Below, piece by piece: positions 1 to 8,666 of a stretch of DNA of 64,000 nucleotides (positions are counted from its first letter, which is position 1; each line of letters starts with the position of its first letter). The stretch spans positions 21,093,619 to 21,157,618 of the forward strand of contig CM056550.1 of assembly GCA_029721515.1 (NCBI GenBank), given 5' to 3'. Under the pieces are notes generated by a model. That model saw only the letters and a list, made by a program, of their open reading frames with translations. It made no database searches and was not told where the DNA came from. Position numbers and translations under genes: made by a program. This DNA is from Synanceia verrucosa (taxonomy: Eukaryota; Chordata; Actinopteri; Perciformes; Synanceiidae).

Positions 1-119
1 CTTAAGTGTTATTTATTTTTGGAAGTTATTACTAATTTGTACTCAACCCACTTAGTGACGCTCATGCACGTCACACACCAGTTAATGTGTTAAATTAATC
101 TGTTTGCATACAATCTATT
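1..119. other. AT-rich leader of the window, no feature seen
   Basis: Short AT-rich stretch before the first repeat unit. It contains no open frame, splice pattern or recognisable repeat. Confidence 0.5.
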
Positions 120-127
120 ATTATTAT

Positions 128-180
128 GTGCCTGCCGTCGAGCAAGGCTGGCGAAGCCAGCCTTGCGAGCACGGCGGCAC
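128..180. repeat. Imperfect palindrome (stem-loop)
   Basis: Arms run GTGCC..GCCGT..GCAAGGCTGGC against GCCAGCCTTGC..ACGGCGGCAC, with a GAA loop. The inner 11-bp stem is perfect and the outer stem has a small internal bulge. The loop-closing context reads GCGAAGC. Confidence 0.85.
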
Positions 181-220
181 ATATTACTATTCCTTTTGGG
201 GGGGTTCCCCAAGTGTCTTA

Positions 221-253
221 GCATTCATGGCAGGCGAAGCCTGCCATGAATGC
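221..253. repeat. Perfect palindrome, 15-bp arms, GAA loop
   Basis: GCATTCATGGCAGGC, then GAA, then its exact reverse complement. It recurs at 490-520 with one mismatch. The apex is again GCGAAGC. Confidence 0.9.
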
Positions 254-386
254 TTGTAGTAGGTCCACAAACACATAAATGATGAAAAATGATGAAAAAC
301 ACCAAAAAATCCCAAGAAAATCCACCCCAAAATCCTTAAAAGCAACGCGCTTATTAGTATTCAGGACGAGGTTTCTTTTTTATTAT

Positions 387-663
387 TTTTATTATGTGCC
401 TGCCGTCGAGCAAGGCTGGCTTCGCCAGCCTTGCGAGCACGGCGGCACATATTACTATTCCTTTTGGGGGGGTTCCACAGGTGTGTGATCATTCATTGCA
501 GGCGAAGCCTGCCATGAATGCTTGTAGTAGGTCCAAAACTCACATATATGATGTAAAATGATAAAAATACCAAAAATACCAAAAAATCCATCCCAAAATC
601 ATAAAAACACTGTGTTTTAGCCAGCAACGCAGATATTAGTATCCAGGACGAGGGTTTCTTTTT
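387..663. repeat. Hairpin-bearing tandem unit 2 (~270 bp)
   Basis: Second copy of the preceding unit in the same orientation. It has the long palindrome at 396-448 and the shorter one at 490-520. In the long palindrome the loop is TTC instead of GAA, so the GCGAAGC apex is on the - strand here. The A/T-rich tail is somewhat longer than in unit 1. Confidence 0.8.
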
Positions 664-2283
664 TATTATTATTATTATAGACGATTCTTCGGCAATTAAT
701 GCGGGTCGTACTGCAAGGTGCACCCAGGCATGAGATATATCAAAACGTGCGTCTCGATCGTGCCACCATGGCTATTACTTTTCTCCGTCAAAGCCGCTAC
801 CGTGGCGCTTAGACCCCAAAACCGCCGAAAAAAGTCCCATAGGAATGAATGGGGAAAGGTTTCGGATTTCAAATTTTTTTCTTCATCAACAAACAGTCAC
901 AGCTCCCTCATGCTTTCACCTAGAAACTCCATTCAAACATCAAAACGCAGCAAATTTTCCTGGCAACATATTCATAATTCATCTTCAATTAAAAAAATGT
1001 ATAGTTTCTTCAGCATTTCAACTTTTTCCAGACCATGAAATCTTCAAAAATCAGACTTTAACATGGGTGTCTATTATGCACTAGAGTGGGAGAACTACAC
1101 ACCTAGAGTGGAGAGCAGTTTCAGAATCGCCTGAAAAAAAAATATTTTTAAATCATGACAGAGGGGGTTAATGCTCACTCCACTGACATAATTTTTACAG
1201 CAAAGCGTTGGAAATTTCGCCCGGTCGTAGTAGCAATGTGTCTCTTGTGTCTCTGAGATTTATGGTTTTGGCTCCAGACCCCAATTAGGGCAGCACCTCC
1301 AAAAATCTCTCCATTGGGCCCAATGTTAATTTTCAGAGGAAAAGGCGTGAGAAAGCAGGAAAACCTCTTGTGTTTAACCTGCCGCTGACGGGCTTCTGAG
1401 TGGGCTAGAGACATAAAATTTACATCGCTGCGATCCCTCACAGCTCCTGCCGCCTCTCGTCCAAACCCCAAAGCCGCACTTACGGTTCTTGAGTTATTCA
1501 GAGGAGTTTGACAGGGTCCGACTCAGCTTGAAATCAATGGCAGTCAGTGGGAGCCAGTGTGGGGACAGACCAGGGGCGCCTAGACTTTTCCATAGGGGTG
1601 CCCCATGGGGTGTTGAAGCCATGCAGGGGTGGCCAGCAGAATTAGGTGATATGCATGAACCTCCATCACCATAGCATCATTCACATGCAAAAATCTAAGC
1701 TCTACTGCTTATAGTTTTTTTTATACGAGAGGTGATTCGACAGGTCAGCTCATCATCAGTGGGTGAGTGTGACTGGTTGTTGTTGTGTGTGTATCAGTTC
1801 CAATTAGACTCACATTTAGAGTTTAAGTGTTGATATGATACAGGCTTCTGTTTGCCCATTACCTATGATACAGAGAGTGGATTACATCATTGTTCACACA
1901 CACAGACAGGAAGCTCAGGCTGTTTCCTTCCAAAATAAAAGTCTGTTTTTTCAAAATAAAAGCCCCCAACTTCAGAGGGGTAACTTTTTTCCTCACAGGA
2001 AGCTGTGGCTATGACTGTCCTTTCAAAATAAAAGCCCCGAACTCTGATTTGATCTTCACAGGAAACAAGGTGTGTTTGTTTGCAACAGGAACCTGGGACA
2101 GGCACGCACGTGTTTGCGTGTGTTTGTTTTCAACATGAACCTGGGACATGCACGCATCGCAGTGCGTGCCCGTGCAGGAGAGGGTCAGCATGCATCAGGC
2201 TGGGCCTACGTGACCCGGCGTCGCTGGGTCGGCGTCATGTGTGCAGGCACATATTAAAATTTCTTCAGGAATTTTTTGTCTAG
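664..2283. repeat. Large direct repeat unit A (~1.6 kb)
   Basis: Starts in (TTA)n followed by 'tagac' and ends at 'ttcaggaatt' plus 'gtctagttatt'. The whole length is matched by unit B (2284-3812) in the same order and orientation. Shared landmarks include the 'caccatggctatt' block (766 and 2379), the 'cccattgggccc' block (1312 and 2922), 'gtgattcgacaggtcagctc' (1730 and 3339) and the terminal 'caggcacatattaaaat'. Reading frames are interrupted differently in the two copies, so I do not call genes. The transposon class is not recognised. Confidence 0.85.
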
Positions 2284-3812
2284 TTATTATTATTATAGAC
2301 GGGATTTTCGGCACACGCGGTCGCAGGTAGTGCACCCAGGCATGAGATATATCAAAACGCATGCGTCTCGATCGTTGCCACCATGGCTATTACTTTTCTC
2401 CGTCAAAGCCGCTACCGTGCGGCGGCTTAGACCCCAAAAACCGCCGAAAAAGTCCCATAGGAATGAATGGGGAAAGGGTCGGATTTCAAATTTTTCTTCA
2501 GCAAACAAACAGTCACAGCTCCTCATACTTTCACCCTAGAAACTCCATTCAACTTTCAAAACGCAGCAAATTTTCCTGGCAACATATTCATAATTCATCT
2601 TCAATTAAAAAAATGTATAGTTTCTTCAGCATTTCAACTTTTCCAGACCATGAAATCTTCAAAAATCAGCCTTTAACATGGGTGTCTATTAGTGCACTAG
2701 AGTGGGAGAACTACACACCTAGAGTGGAGAGCAGTTTCAGAATCGCCTGAAAAAATATTTTTAAATCAAGGACAGGAGGGCCACGCTCACTCCACTGACA
2801 TAATTTTTACAGCAAAACGTTGGAAATTTCTGTCCCGGTCGTGAGCGATGTGTCTCTTGTGTCTCTGAGATTTATGGTTTTGGCTCCAGACCCTTAATTA
2901 GCAGCACCTCCAAAATCTCTCCATTGGGCCCAATGTTAATTTTCAGAGGAAAAGGCGTGAGAAAGCAGGAAAACCTCTTGTGTTTAACCTGTCGCTGATG
3001 GGCTTCTGAGTGGGCTAGAGACATGAAATTTACATATGTATCCTCAAGGAAGTTCCTGCCACCTCCAGTCCAAACCCCAAAGCCGTATCTTCACGGTTCT
3101 TGAGTTATTCAGAGGAGTTTGGCATGGTCCGACTCAGCTTGAAATCAATTGCATACAGTAGGAGCCAGTGTGTGAGACAGAACAGGGGCTCACCTAGACT
3201 TTCCATAGGGTGCCTTGGGTGTTGGAAGCCATGCAGGGGTGGCCAGCAGAATTAGGTGATGTGCATGAACCTCCATCACCATAGCATCATTCACATGCAA
3301 AAATCTAAGCTCTACTGCTTATAGTTTTTTTAAACGAGGTGATTCGACAGGTCAGCTCATAATCAGAAGCATAGTGTGACAGAGCAGCTGTGTGTGTGGT
3401 ATTTGAACTAAAGGGACCCTGTCTGTGATATGATGCATAGGTCAATGCTGATGATACAGAGAGTGGGTGACATCATTGATCACACACACAGACAGGAAGC
3501 TCAGGCTGTTTCCTTCAAAATAAAAGCCCCCAACTTCAGAGGGGTAACTTTTTTCCTCACGGGAAGCTGTGGCCATGACTGTCCTTTCAAAATAAAAGCC
3601 CCGAACTCTGATTTGATCTTCACAGGAAACAAGGTGTGTTTGTTTTCAACACGAACCTGGGACAGGCACGCACGGCGCGTGCGTGCTTGCAGGAGAGGGT
3701 CAGCATGCATCAGGCTGGGCCTACATGGCCCGGCGTCGCGTGGGTCCGGCGTCATGTGTGCAGGCACATATTAAAATTTCTTCAGGAATTTTTAGTCTAG
3801 TTATTATTATTA
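2284..3812. repeat. Large direct repeat unit B (~1.5 kb)
   Basis: Diverged second copy of unit A. It differs by many substitutions and short indels; for example, the segment equivalent to 2105-2160 of unit A, including one of the two 'cctgggaca' motifs, is missing here. It ends in (TTA)n, as the unit begins, which suggests that the (TTA)n tracts served as the recombination or slippage junctions. Confidence 0.85.
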
Positions 3813-4677
3813 TTATTATTGAAATAAAGAGCTGTCACCCTGCTGCTTCACAGGTGTTTCTTCTCACAGCAGTGAGGGTTATTGCCCCAACAAAAAATTA
3901 CCTTTTGACTTGCTTTTTTACTTATTATTATTATTATTACAAAAAATATTATTTTTTTGTCAAACGTTAAAAGTCAGAAAGGCTCATTTGCTTTGTAAAT
4001 TAATTTATTTGTCAACTCATGAATAAAAGCAGAATTATGTCAGAAATCTAAAGAGAGCAAGTCAATGCTCCACACCTGAATTATGATTATTCTGTAACTA
4101 TAGACACAAACTCTTAGTATCCTTTTTTTTACACAATTCACCATATAATCCTACTTTATGTACACCAGTTCAGTCCATATATCCATTTTAATCCCCCATC
4201 ATCTGCTCTTTTTTATTCAAAATGGCTGAATTAAAAGAGAAAGTTGATATTCTGGAAGATGTGCCTTCAGAATACCTGCCAATATGTATTGTTCAATGAT
4301 ATTTGTATTATTCCCTGTAATTTTACTTAAAATCATCACCTCATAAGTTAATATTATAATACTTATTTGAAATTATTAATTAGTATTAAATATATAAAAT
4401 AAAAATGTGGACAGACGCCAGAATTTCACCTACAAAACTCAGCTCTTGCTCATTGCAGTGACATTGACATATAAACACTGGTTTCATCTTCATTATTCTC
4501 ACTAAAGTATTACAAACGAAAACACTCGCTAGTTCCATTTCAGGCTACATGTTGATATTTAGTGTTGTTTAACTTTTATTTTATTTTAAATGTGTTTCAG
4601 GTCAGTTACAAATAAGAAAAACATTACTTTCACTGCTGGTACTAACCATGTTTTTTTTTTTTTGTTATTTATTTCAG
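3813..4677. other. AT-rich sequence upstream of the AP-2-like gene
   Basis: No coding exon is supported. It holds short (TTA)n tracts near 3800-3825 and 3925-3940 and a 25-codon open frame at 4222-4299. A long T-run (4651-4663) leads into the splice acceptor at 4677. Any promoter or non-coding first exon of the downstream gene should lie here or further upstream, but I cannot place it. Confidence 0.5.
4222..4299 (+). other. 25-codon small open frame in good start context
   Basis: The frame starts with ATG in AAAATGG context, encodes an acidic/basic peptide beginning MAELKEKVDILED, and ends in TGA. Its composition looks more like protein than the surrounding AT-rich DNA. There is no clear splice donor inside it. 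It could be a chance frame, a remnant of an exon, or a micropeptide. I do not recognise it. Confidence 0.15.
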
Positions 4678-5234
4678 AATAAAACCTCCGCTGTGGTGAG
4701 AGACTGTATACAGGAAGTGAAATGCTCTGAGAGCTTCAGTCAGCTCAGCTTTAAGCAGTGTGCTGCAACACTACATGGGCCTTTAATGTGAGCGGATCTC
4801 ATAATTACACAAAAAGGTGACAGTCAGTGAAGACATGGAGCCATCTACCAGGATGGTGGGTGTGGACGCTCAGGGGAACATGGTTTTCACTGTGGTCAAA
4901 CCAGTCATGGGAATCTTCCAGGTGTCTTCAGAGCAGACCAGTAGTGTTGCACAGGGAGGCATGGGGCTCCAGGGTTTGTCTGAAAACACATTGATCCTCC
5001 CTCAAGTGCAAGGCCAGGCTCCGTTAGACCAGGAACAGATGGAAATGCACTCCCTACAGCCTCATATTCAGATGCCACAGATGCAGATTTCTGCCCCACT
5101 CCAGACTGAGGTTGTGCCCCAGATCCAGGACCAGGTGCCAAACTCTAGCGCAGATACAGCAGAGGCCGCGGTCCACATGCCTTTTGCAGAGGTGTCGTCA
5201 CTCCTGGATCCCAACATGAAAGGATCTAAGGCTC
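4678..5234 (+). CDS. AP-2-like gene, exon with 5' UTR and start codon
   Basis: The acceptor is a T-run followed by 'atttcag' at 4677, and the donor is 'gctc|gtaagt' at 5235. Translation starts at 4835, so 157 nt of this exon are 5' UTR. That UTR contains two tiny upstream frames, at 4774 (3 codons) and 4786 (ATG immediately followed by TGA). It encodes residues 1-133 plus one base. At least one upstream non-coding exon is implied by the acceptor. Confidence 0.7.
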
Positions 5235-6721
5235 GTAAGTGGCCAGTTTGGAGATACATAATGTGATTATCCCTGACACTCTGAACCTCGCCTGTGCCGA
5301 TTCACCTCCTCCTGTCCTGCTCTCATTTTAGGGAAGTATCTCATCTCGTATGATGAGATCAAAAGGCGCTTACAGGCCCCGGAGAAGATGTCCCTGCGCT
5401 CCTTGGCGGCCTACACTCGAGTCAGCAGAGGCCCAGCCAGCAAGAAAACACTTCTGGAGTCACTCAATGTACTCTGTCTCACACCAAGCACCACTACCTC
5501 CGTGTCCTCCTCGTTCTCCAAACTCACTGAAGGTGGCTGAGATGTGTGTTAGTGTGGATGCATTTTCAGATTTGATAGGAGAACAGCGTTCCCACGGTTC
5601 CTTAAAAAGTCTTAAACTGTCTTAAATTTACTGTAAATTTGCTGTAGTTATTAAATTTTCAGATGGTGCATTTAATGCCAACAGGAAAACGCAGTATTCA
5701 GATATTTACTGCAATTTTGCACATTATTTTGTTCACAAATTTCACTTCTTTGTTCCTGAAATTACAGTTGTAGAAAAAAGTTAAGTGTTATGCCTTAAAT
5801 TTATATCGCTGTTACAAGTTTTAAAGGGCTGAAAAAGTCATAAAAAATTATTATCGGAGATTATAAATAAAATGATAAATTGACTATTTTCTACCAAAGA
5901 AATTGTTATGACATTTTTGGGCCTTATATTATATTGAGGTCTTAAAAAGTATTAAATTTGACTTTAAGAATGGTGCAAGAACCCTGGAGAAGAATGTAAG
6001 AAACAAAACTGAGTTTTAATTTGTGTGTTTAGGCGACACCAGAGCTCTGTGTGAAGATATGAAAGACTTCGCCCATGATTACATCGACTACAGCAACATG
6101 GCGAAACAGCTCATCCCCGACACAAACACAGTCCAACACTGGTCCAAAATTATCGAAACTAAGTACGTGCTGCATATTGTTATATCATATGCATTTTTAA
6201 TTTCAGAAACTTTGAATAAACAGAGTAATAGTGATTTCTTTCCTTTCAGGAACCACCTGGAGGATATGAGGAAGTCTTTCAAGGACCCCGTCAACAGCAC
6301 TGCGTTTGACAACGTCACTCACGGCCTCGGTCTGGGGATGCTGGATGTTGCACTGGACATGATCATCATGGTAATCGAACAGCAGATCCGGATCCTGTCT
6401 GGCGCTGCGGCGTCGGACCAGACTGACTCTGGTCTGCCGATGCGGCGCATCCGAAGACGCCACCGCAAAGCCTGTCCGACTGACTGCGAGAACCCTCACA
6501 AGGTGCCCGGAGGGGTCAAAGAGCAAGGGAAGGCCATTTCAAAAGGCAAAGGGCGAAACCGTGCCAGGAAGAAACTGAAGCAGGAAACCAGAGCCGCCGT
6601 TGCTACGGAAACCCAAGGAGAGCAGTGCAAGCCGGACGAGGTGGAGAGCAACGTCCTCACCCTGGTTTCTGTCGGCTACGAGACCGTTTCCAGTGGTCTC
6701 AGTGCGACTGAGACTGTTTGA
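4678..6721 (+). CDS. Divergent AP-2 (TFAP2)-like nuclear factor, 4 coding exons, 400 aa
   Basis: The coding parts are 4835-5234, 5332-5532, 6033-6162 and 6250-6721. They join in frame (400+201+130+472 nt) to give 400 residues and a TGA stop. The first in-frame ATG (4835) follows an in-frame TAA at 4802 and has G at -3 and +4. Residues 1-133 are rich in Q, M, P and S. Residues ~134-205 and ~215-295 align by eye with the AP-2 DNA-binding/dimerisation region. Matching points are K-Y-x-x-x-x-(D/A)-E-(I/V)-x-R-R-L, the leucine-spaced L-x-x-x-L, the G-(E/D) before the helix-span-helix, and H-G-(F/L)-G near 268-271. The segment where AP-2 proteins carry a G-R-R-K cluster is here a Ser/Thr-rich run (184-196). 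Two basic clusters, RRIRRRHRK (309-317) and 342-354, could be nuclear localisation signals. The family assignment is mine from memory of human AP-2. The DNA-binding ability is inferred to be altered. Confidence 0.72.
4774..4791 (+). promoter_or_regulatory. Two minimal upstream open reading frames in the 5' UTR
   Basis: ATG at 4774 is followed by two codons and TAA. ATG at 4786 is followed directly by TGA, a start-stop element, 43 nt before the main ATG of the AP-2-like frame. Start-stop elements can stall ribosomes and lower downstream initiation. Whether they do so here is inference. Confidence 0.4.
5332..5532 (+). CDS. AP-2-like gene, coding exon 2
   Basis: Acceptor 'tctcattttag' ends at 5331, and donor 'gaag|gtggct' begins at 5533. 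The exon completes Arg134 and encodes the YDEIKRRL segment and the region replacing the AP-2 basic stretch. The donor is weaker than the others in this gene (gtggct), but the joined frame to exon 3 (Gly-Asp-Thr) matches AP-2 at the same exon border. Confidence 0.7.
6033..6162 (+). CDS. AP-2-like gene, coding exon 3
   Basis: Acceptor 'gtgtgtttag' ends at 6032 and the donor is 'aa|gtacgt' at 6163. It encodes the first helix of the predicted helix-span-helix, corresponding to the GEAVHLARDF region of AP-2. Reading through the donor gives a stop-free stretch by chance until exon 4, so a retained-intron product is formally possible. Confidence 0.7.
6250..6721 (+). CDS. AP-2-like gene, last coding exon
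   Basis: Acceptor 'tttctttcctttcag' ends at 6249. The exon completes Lys244, encodes the second dimerisation helix with its HGLGLG turn, then a basic C-terminal tail, and stops at 6719-6721. The tail after residue 300 has no counterpart I recognise in AP-2 proteins. Confidence 0.72.
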
Positions 6722-7475
6722 CGACTGGTCACACTAAGAGCCGATCAAAGGGACACTTGGCGACGAAATCAGCGTCCAACTTGAAGGAACAGCTGGACAT
6801 TTTGGGAAATACACTTCTTGCTGAGGGTTAGATGGGAGGATACCACTCCTGTAAATATGTAGCTGGATCCAGCAGGTGGCTAACGTAGCTTAGCATAAAG
6901 AAACAGCCTGGCTCTAATTGATAGTAATCAATAATTGGTTCAAAGAAATGCATACAGAACATTTCCCTCTTTACAGAGCCAGAGCTTCATTTAGCCCTCA
7001 CACAGCCCTGTTTCCTGTCTTAATGCTAAGCTAAGCTAACCAATAGAAATGAGGGAGCTATCCAACTTCTCATCTTTCCCCAAAATGCCTTGAAGTGAAT
7101 CCTGTGTTTCTTTAGTAGCAGGTGTTGTATGTGTGTAGTTATACATTATTTTTTATACTATGTTCCCCTCTGATGTGTCACAGATCATATCAGAGGTCTA
7201 GATTATATTTTTTGCTGGTGGTAAATTGTCTCCTGTTGTATTTATTGGTTAGATTTGCAGCTGAACATCTATTGTACTAGATTGTTGAGTAAAACATAAA
7301 GATTTAATTTTCATAAGTACTTTGATTCTATTGGTTTTGCTCATTGATCATATACAGTAGTTCACATATTTGGGAGTTTAAGTTACCCTCACGTTAGCAT
7401 CTGTTTCTTTACAGAGGTCTGGAGAAAATAAACACCACTTATTCTGTTAAAACTACCTTCAGTCATATTAACATA
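6722..7475 (+). other. 3' UTR/flank of the AP-2-like gene with a dispersed repeat
   Basis: No coding frame is present. Bases ~6798-7048 match a common fish dispersed repeat by its 'gctaacgtagcttagcataaag' and mirrored 'taatgctaagctaagctaac' ends. Partial relatives occur near 52930-52990 and 53820-53860. A canonical AATAAA lies at 7427-7432, ~700 nt past the stop. Confidence 0.45.
7427..7432 (+). promoter_or_regulatory. Candidate poly(A) signal for the AP-2-like gene
   Basis: AATAAA lies about 700 nt after the stop codon and just before the next transposable element. It is the first canonical hexamer I see downstream of the gene. Confidence 0.4.
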
Positions 7476-7615
7476 CAGGGGTAGGTATAAGACTTCTCCA
7501 TACGTATCGTGATACTTGAGTCATGATATGATACATTATTGCAATATTGTGATATTCTACATAGATTACTAAGAAATTTAAAATGTAGCTTTAATATATT
7601 TATATACACATACAT

Positions 7616-7676
7616 TTATATATATATATATATATATACACATCCAAAAATGCGTATATATATATATATATATATA
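7616..7676. repeat. (TA)n microsatellite, interrupted
   Basis: Two TA runs separated by 'cacatccaaaaatgcg', inside the hAT-like element. Confidence 0.9.
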
Positions 7677-7688
7677 TGAAGAAGAAGA

Positions 7689-7990
7689 AGAATTCCTTTA
7701 TTGATCCCTCAATGAGGGAAATTACATTTTTTCACTCTGTTAGTATATTTTTCAGTTGCACATTACACACACAAGTTATGAAACAAAGCATTAGAGGAGA
7801 GGTGTCAGAGTGAGGGGGCTGCCCCTTATCCAGGCGCCCCGAGCAGTTGGGGGTTCGGTGCCTTGCTCAAGGGCACCTCGGCAGTGCCCAGGAGGAGGAC
7901 CTCTCCACAGTTTGGTCCAACCTGGACTTGAACTGGCAACCCTCCGATTCCCAGCCCAAGTCACTACAGACTGAGCTACTGCCGCCCCTG
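7689..7990. mobile_element. LINE-tail-like dispersed fish repeat nested in the hAT-like element
   Basis: The sequence from 'ttcctttattgatccct' through 'ggtgccttgctcaagggcacc' to 'gactgagctactgccgccc' is a widespread teleost repeat that I recognise by its wording. I am unsure of its formal family. It lies wholly within the flanking hAT-like ends, so it inserted later. Confidence 0.6.
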
Positions 7991-8047
7991 CAGTACAGAC
8001 TGCCCTGTACTGTACTGCATGTATACATGCATATATGCATGTATACA

Positions 8048-8066
8048 TGCATACATATATACTATA

Positions 8067-8111
<45 letters not shown>

Positions 8112-8124
8112 ATATATATATATA

Positions 8125-8174
<50 letters not shown>
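8048..8174. repeat. Long (TA)n microsatellite
   Basis: Over 100 nt of TA with a few interruptions. Open frames across it translate to Tyr-Ile repeats and are artefacts. Confidence 0.95.
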
Positions 8175-8176
<2 letters not shown>

Positions 8177-8232
8177 AAAAAATAGAGCGATATATTGCCC
8201 TATCAATATTTTTTCCCACCCCTATTAACATA

Positions 8233-8448
8233 CATCATTATATGAAGACAAGCTGAAGAATTATAGTCAACATTTTTGCATTTTGGGGAAAAAAATACAT
8301 CTTATAATACTGGTGTGCATAAAAACAGCTGCCCACCTGTTTGTGTTGCTGTTTTGGCTCAGATTTACTCGAAGCCGAAAGGCACTGTGGGAGATTGTAG
8401 GGCTGTAAGAATACACTCAGCAGAGTCAGCCAAGTGCTAATACCTTAA

Positions 8449-8485
<37 letters not shown>

Positions 8486-8647
8486 AACAAACACACACTC
8501 AGGGAGGGGCGGTGAGAACAGCTTTAGCGAGGATTTGCTGCGTATTAACCCTGAGAGGAGACGGATCCAGCTGGACCACAAGGACTCGACAAGTGTGTAC
8601 AAAACACTGACAGACAACTGATTCACTTTGCATAAAACAGGTGCAGG
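8233..8647 (+). other. Probable promoter/5' UTR region of the SmgGDS-like gene
   Basis: It contains a (CA)n tract at 8451-8480 and moderately GC-rich sequence from 8500 onward, up to the inferred start codon. No TATA box stands out. An in-frame TAA at 8633-8635 bounds the coding frame that starts at 8648. Confidence 0.35.
8451..8495. repeat. (CA)n microsatellite
   Basis: About 15 CA units followed by 'aaacaaacaaacacacac', upstream of the SmgGDS-like start codon. Confidence 0.9.
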
Positions 8648-8666
8648 ATGGGATGGGAGAGCAGCG
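8648..8666 (+). CDS. SmgGDS-like gene, inferred first coding exon
   Basis: ATG in AGGATGG context encodes MGWESS plus the first base of Asp7, with donor 'cagcg|gtgaga' at 8667. It is the only nearby ATG whose frame and donor fit the phase of the next exon. RAP1GDS1 also splits the codon before Asn-Leu. A different upstream exon cannot be excluded. Confidence 0.5.

Larger units (their letters stand above)
120..386. repeat. Hairpin-bearing tandem unit 1 (~270 bp)
   Basis: First of two direct repeats. It begins in (TTA)n and carries an imperfect palindrome at 128-180 and a perfect 15-bp-arm palindrome at 221-253, both closed by a GAA loop. It ends in an A/T-rich tail with 'caggacgagg' and 'tttctttttt' before the next (TTA)n. 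The next unit repeats the same order of parts with substitutions and small indels. The small open frame here is repeat sequence and not a gene. Confidence 0.8.
7476..8224. mobile_element. hAT-like miniature element with perfect 8-bp target duplication
   Basis: The ends are CAGGGGTAGG and CCCACCCCTA, short inverted repeats. The element is flanked on both sides by TTAACATA (7468-7475 and 8225-8232), the 8-bp duplication typical of hAT transposons. The interior near the left end ('gatattctacatagat') is shared with a second copy at 44578-45012. No transposase is encoded. It has been enlarged by (TA)n expansion and a nested repeat. Confidence 0.75.

Noticed and set aside
718..2750. Several 60-130-codon frames in the first 3 kb
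   Set aside because: They lie in the 1.6-kb direct repeat, and the two copies break the frames at different places.
7791..8231. Overlapping frames on both strands rich in Tyr-Ile
   Set aside because: They are translations of (TA)n, which is open in several frames.
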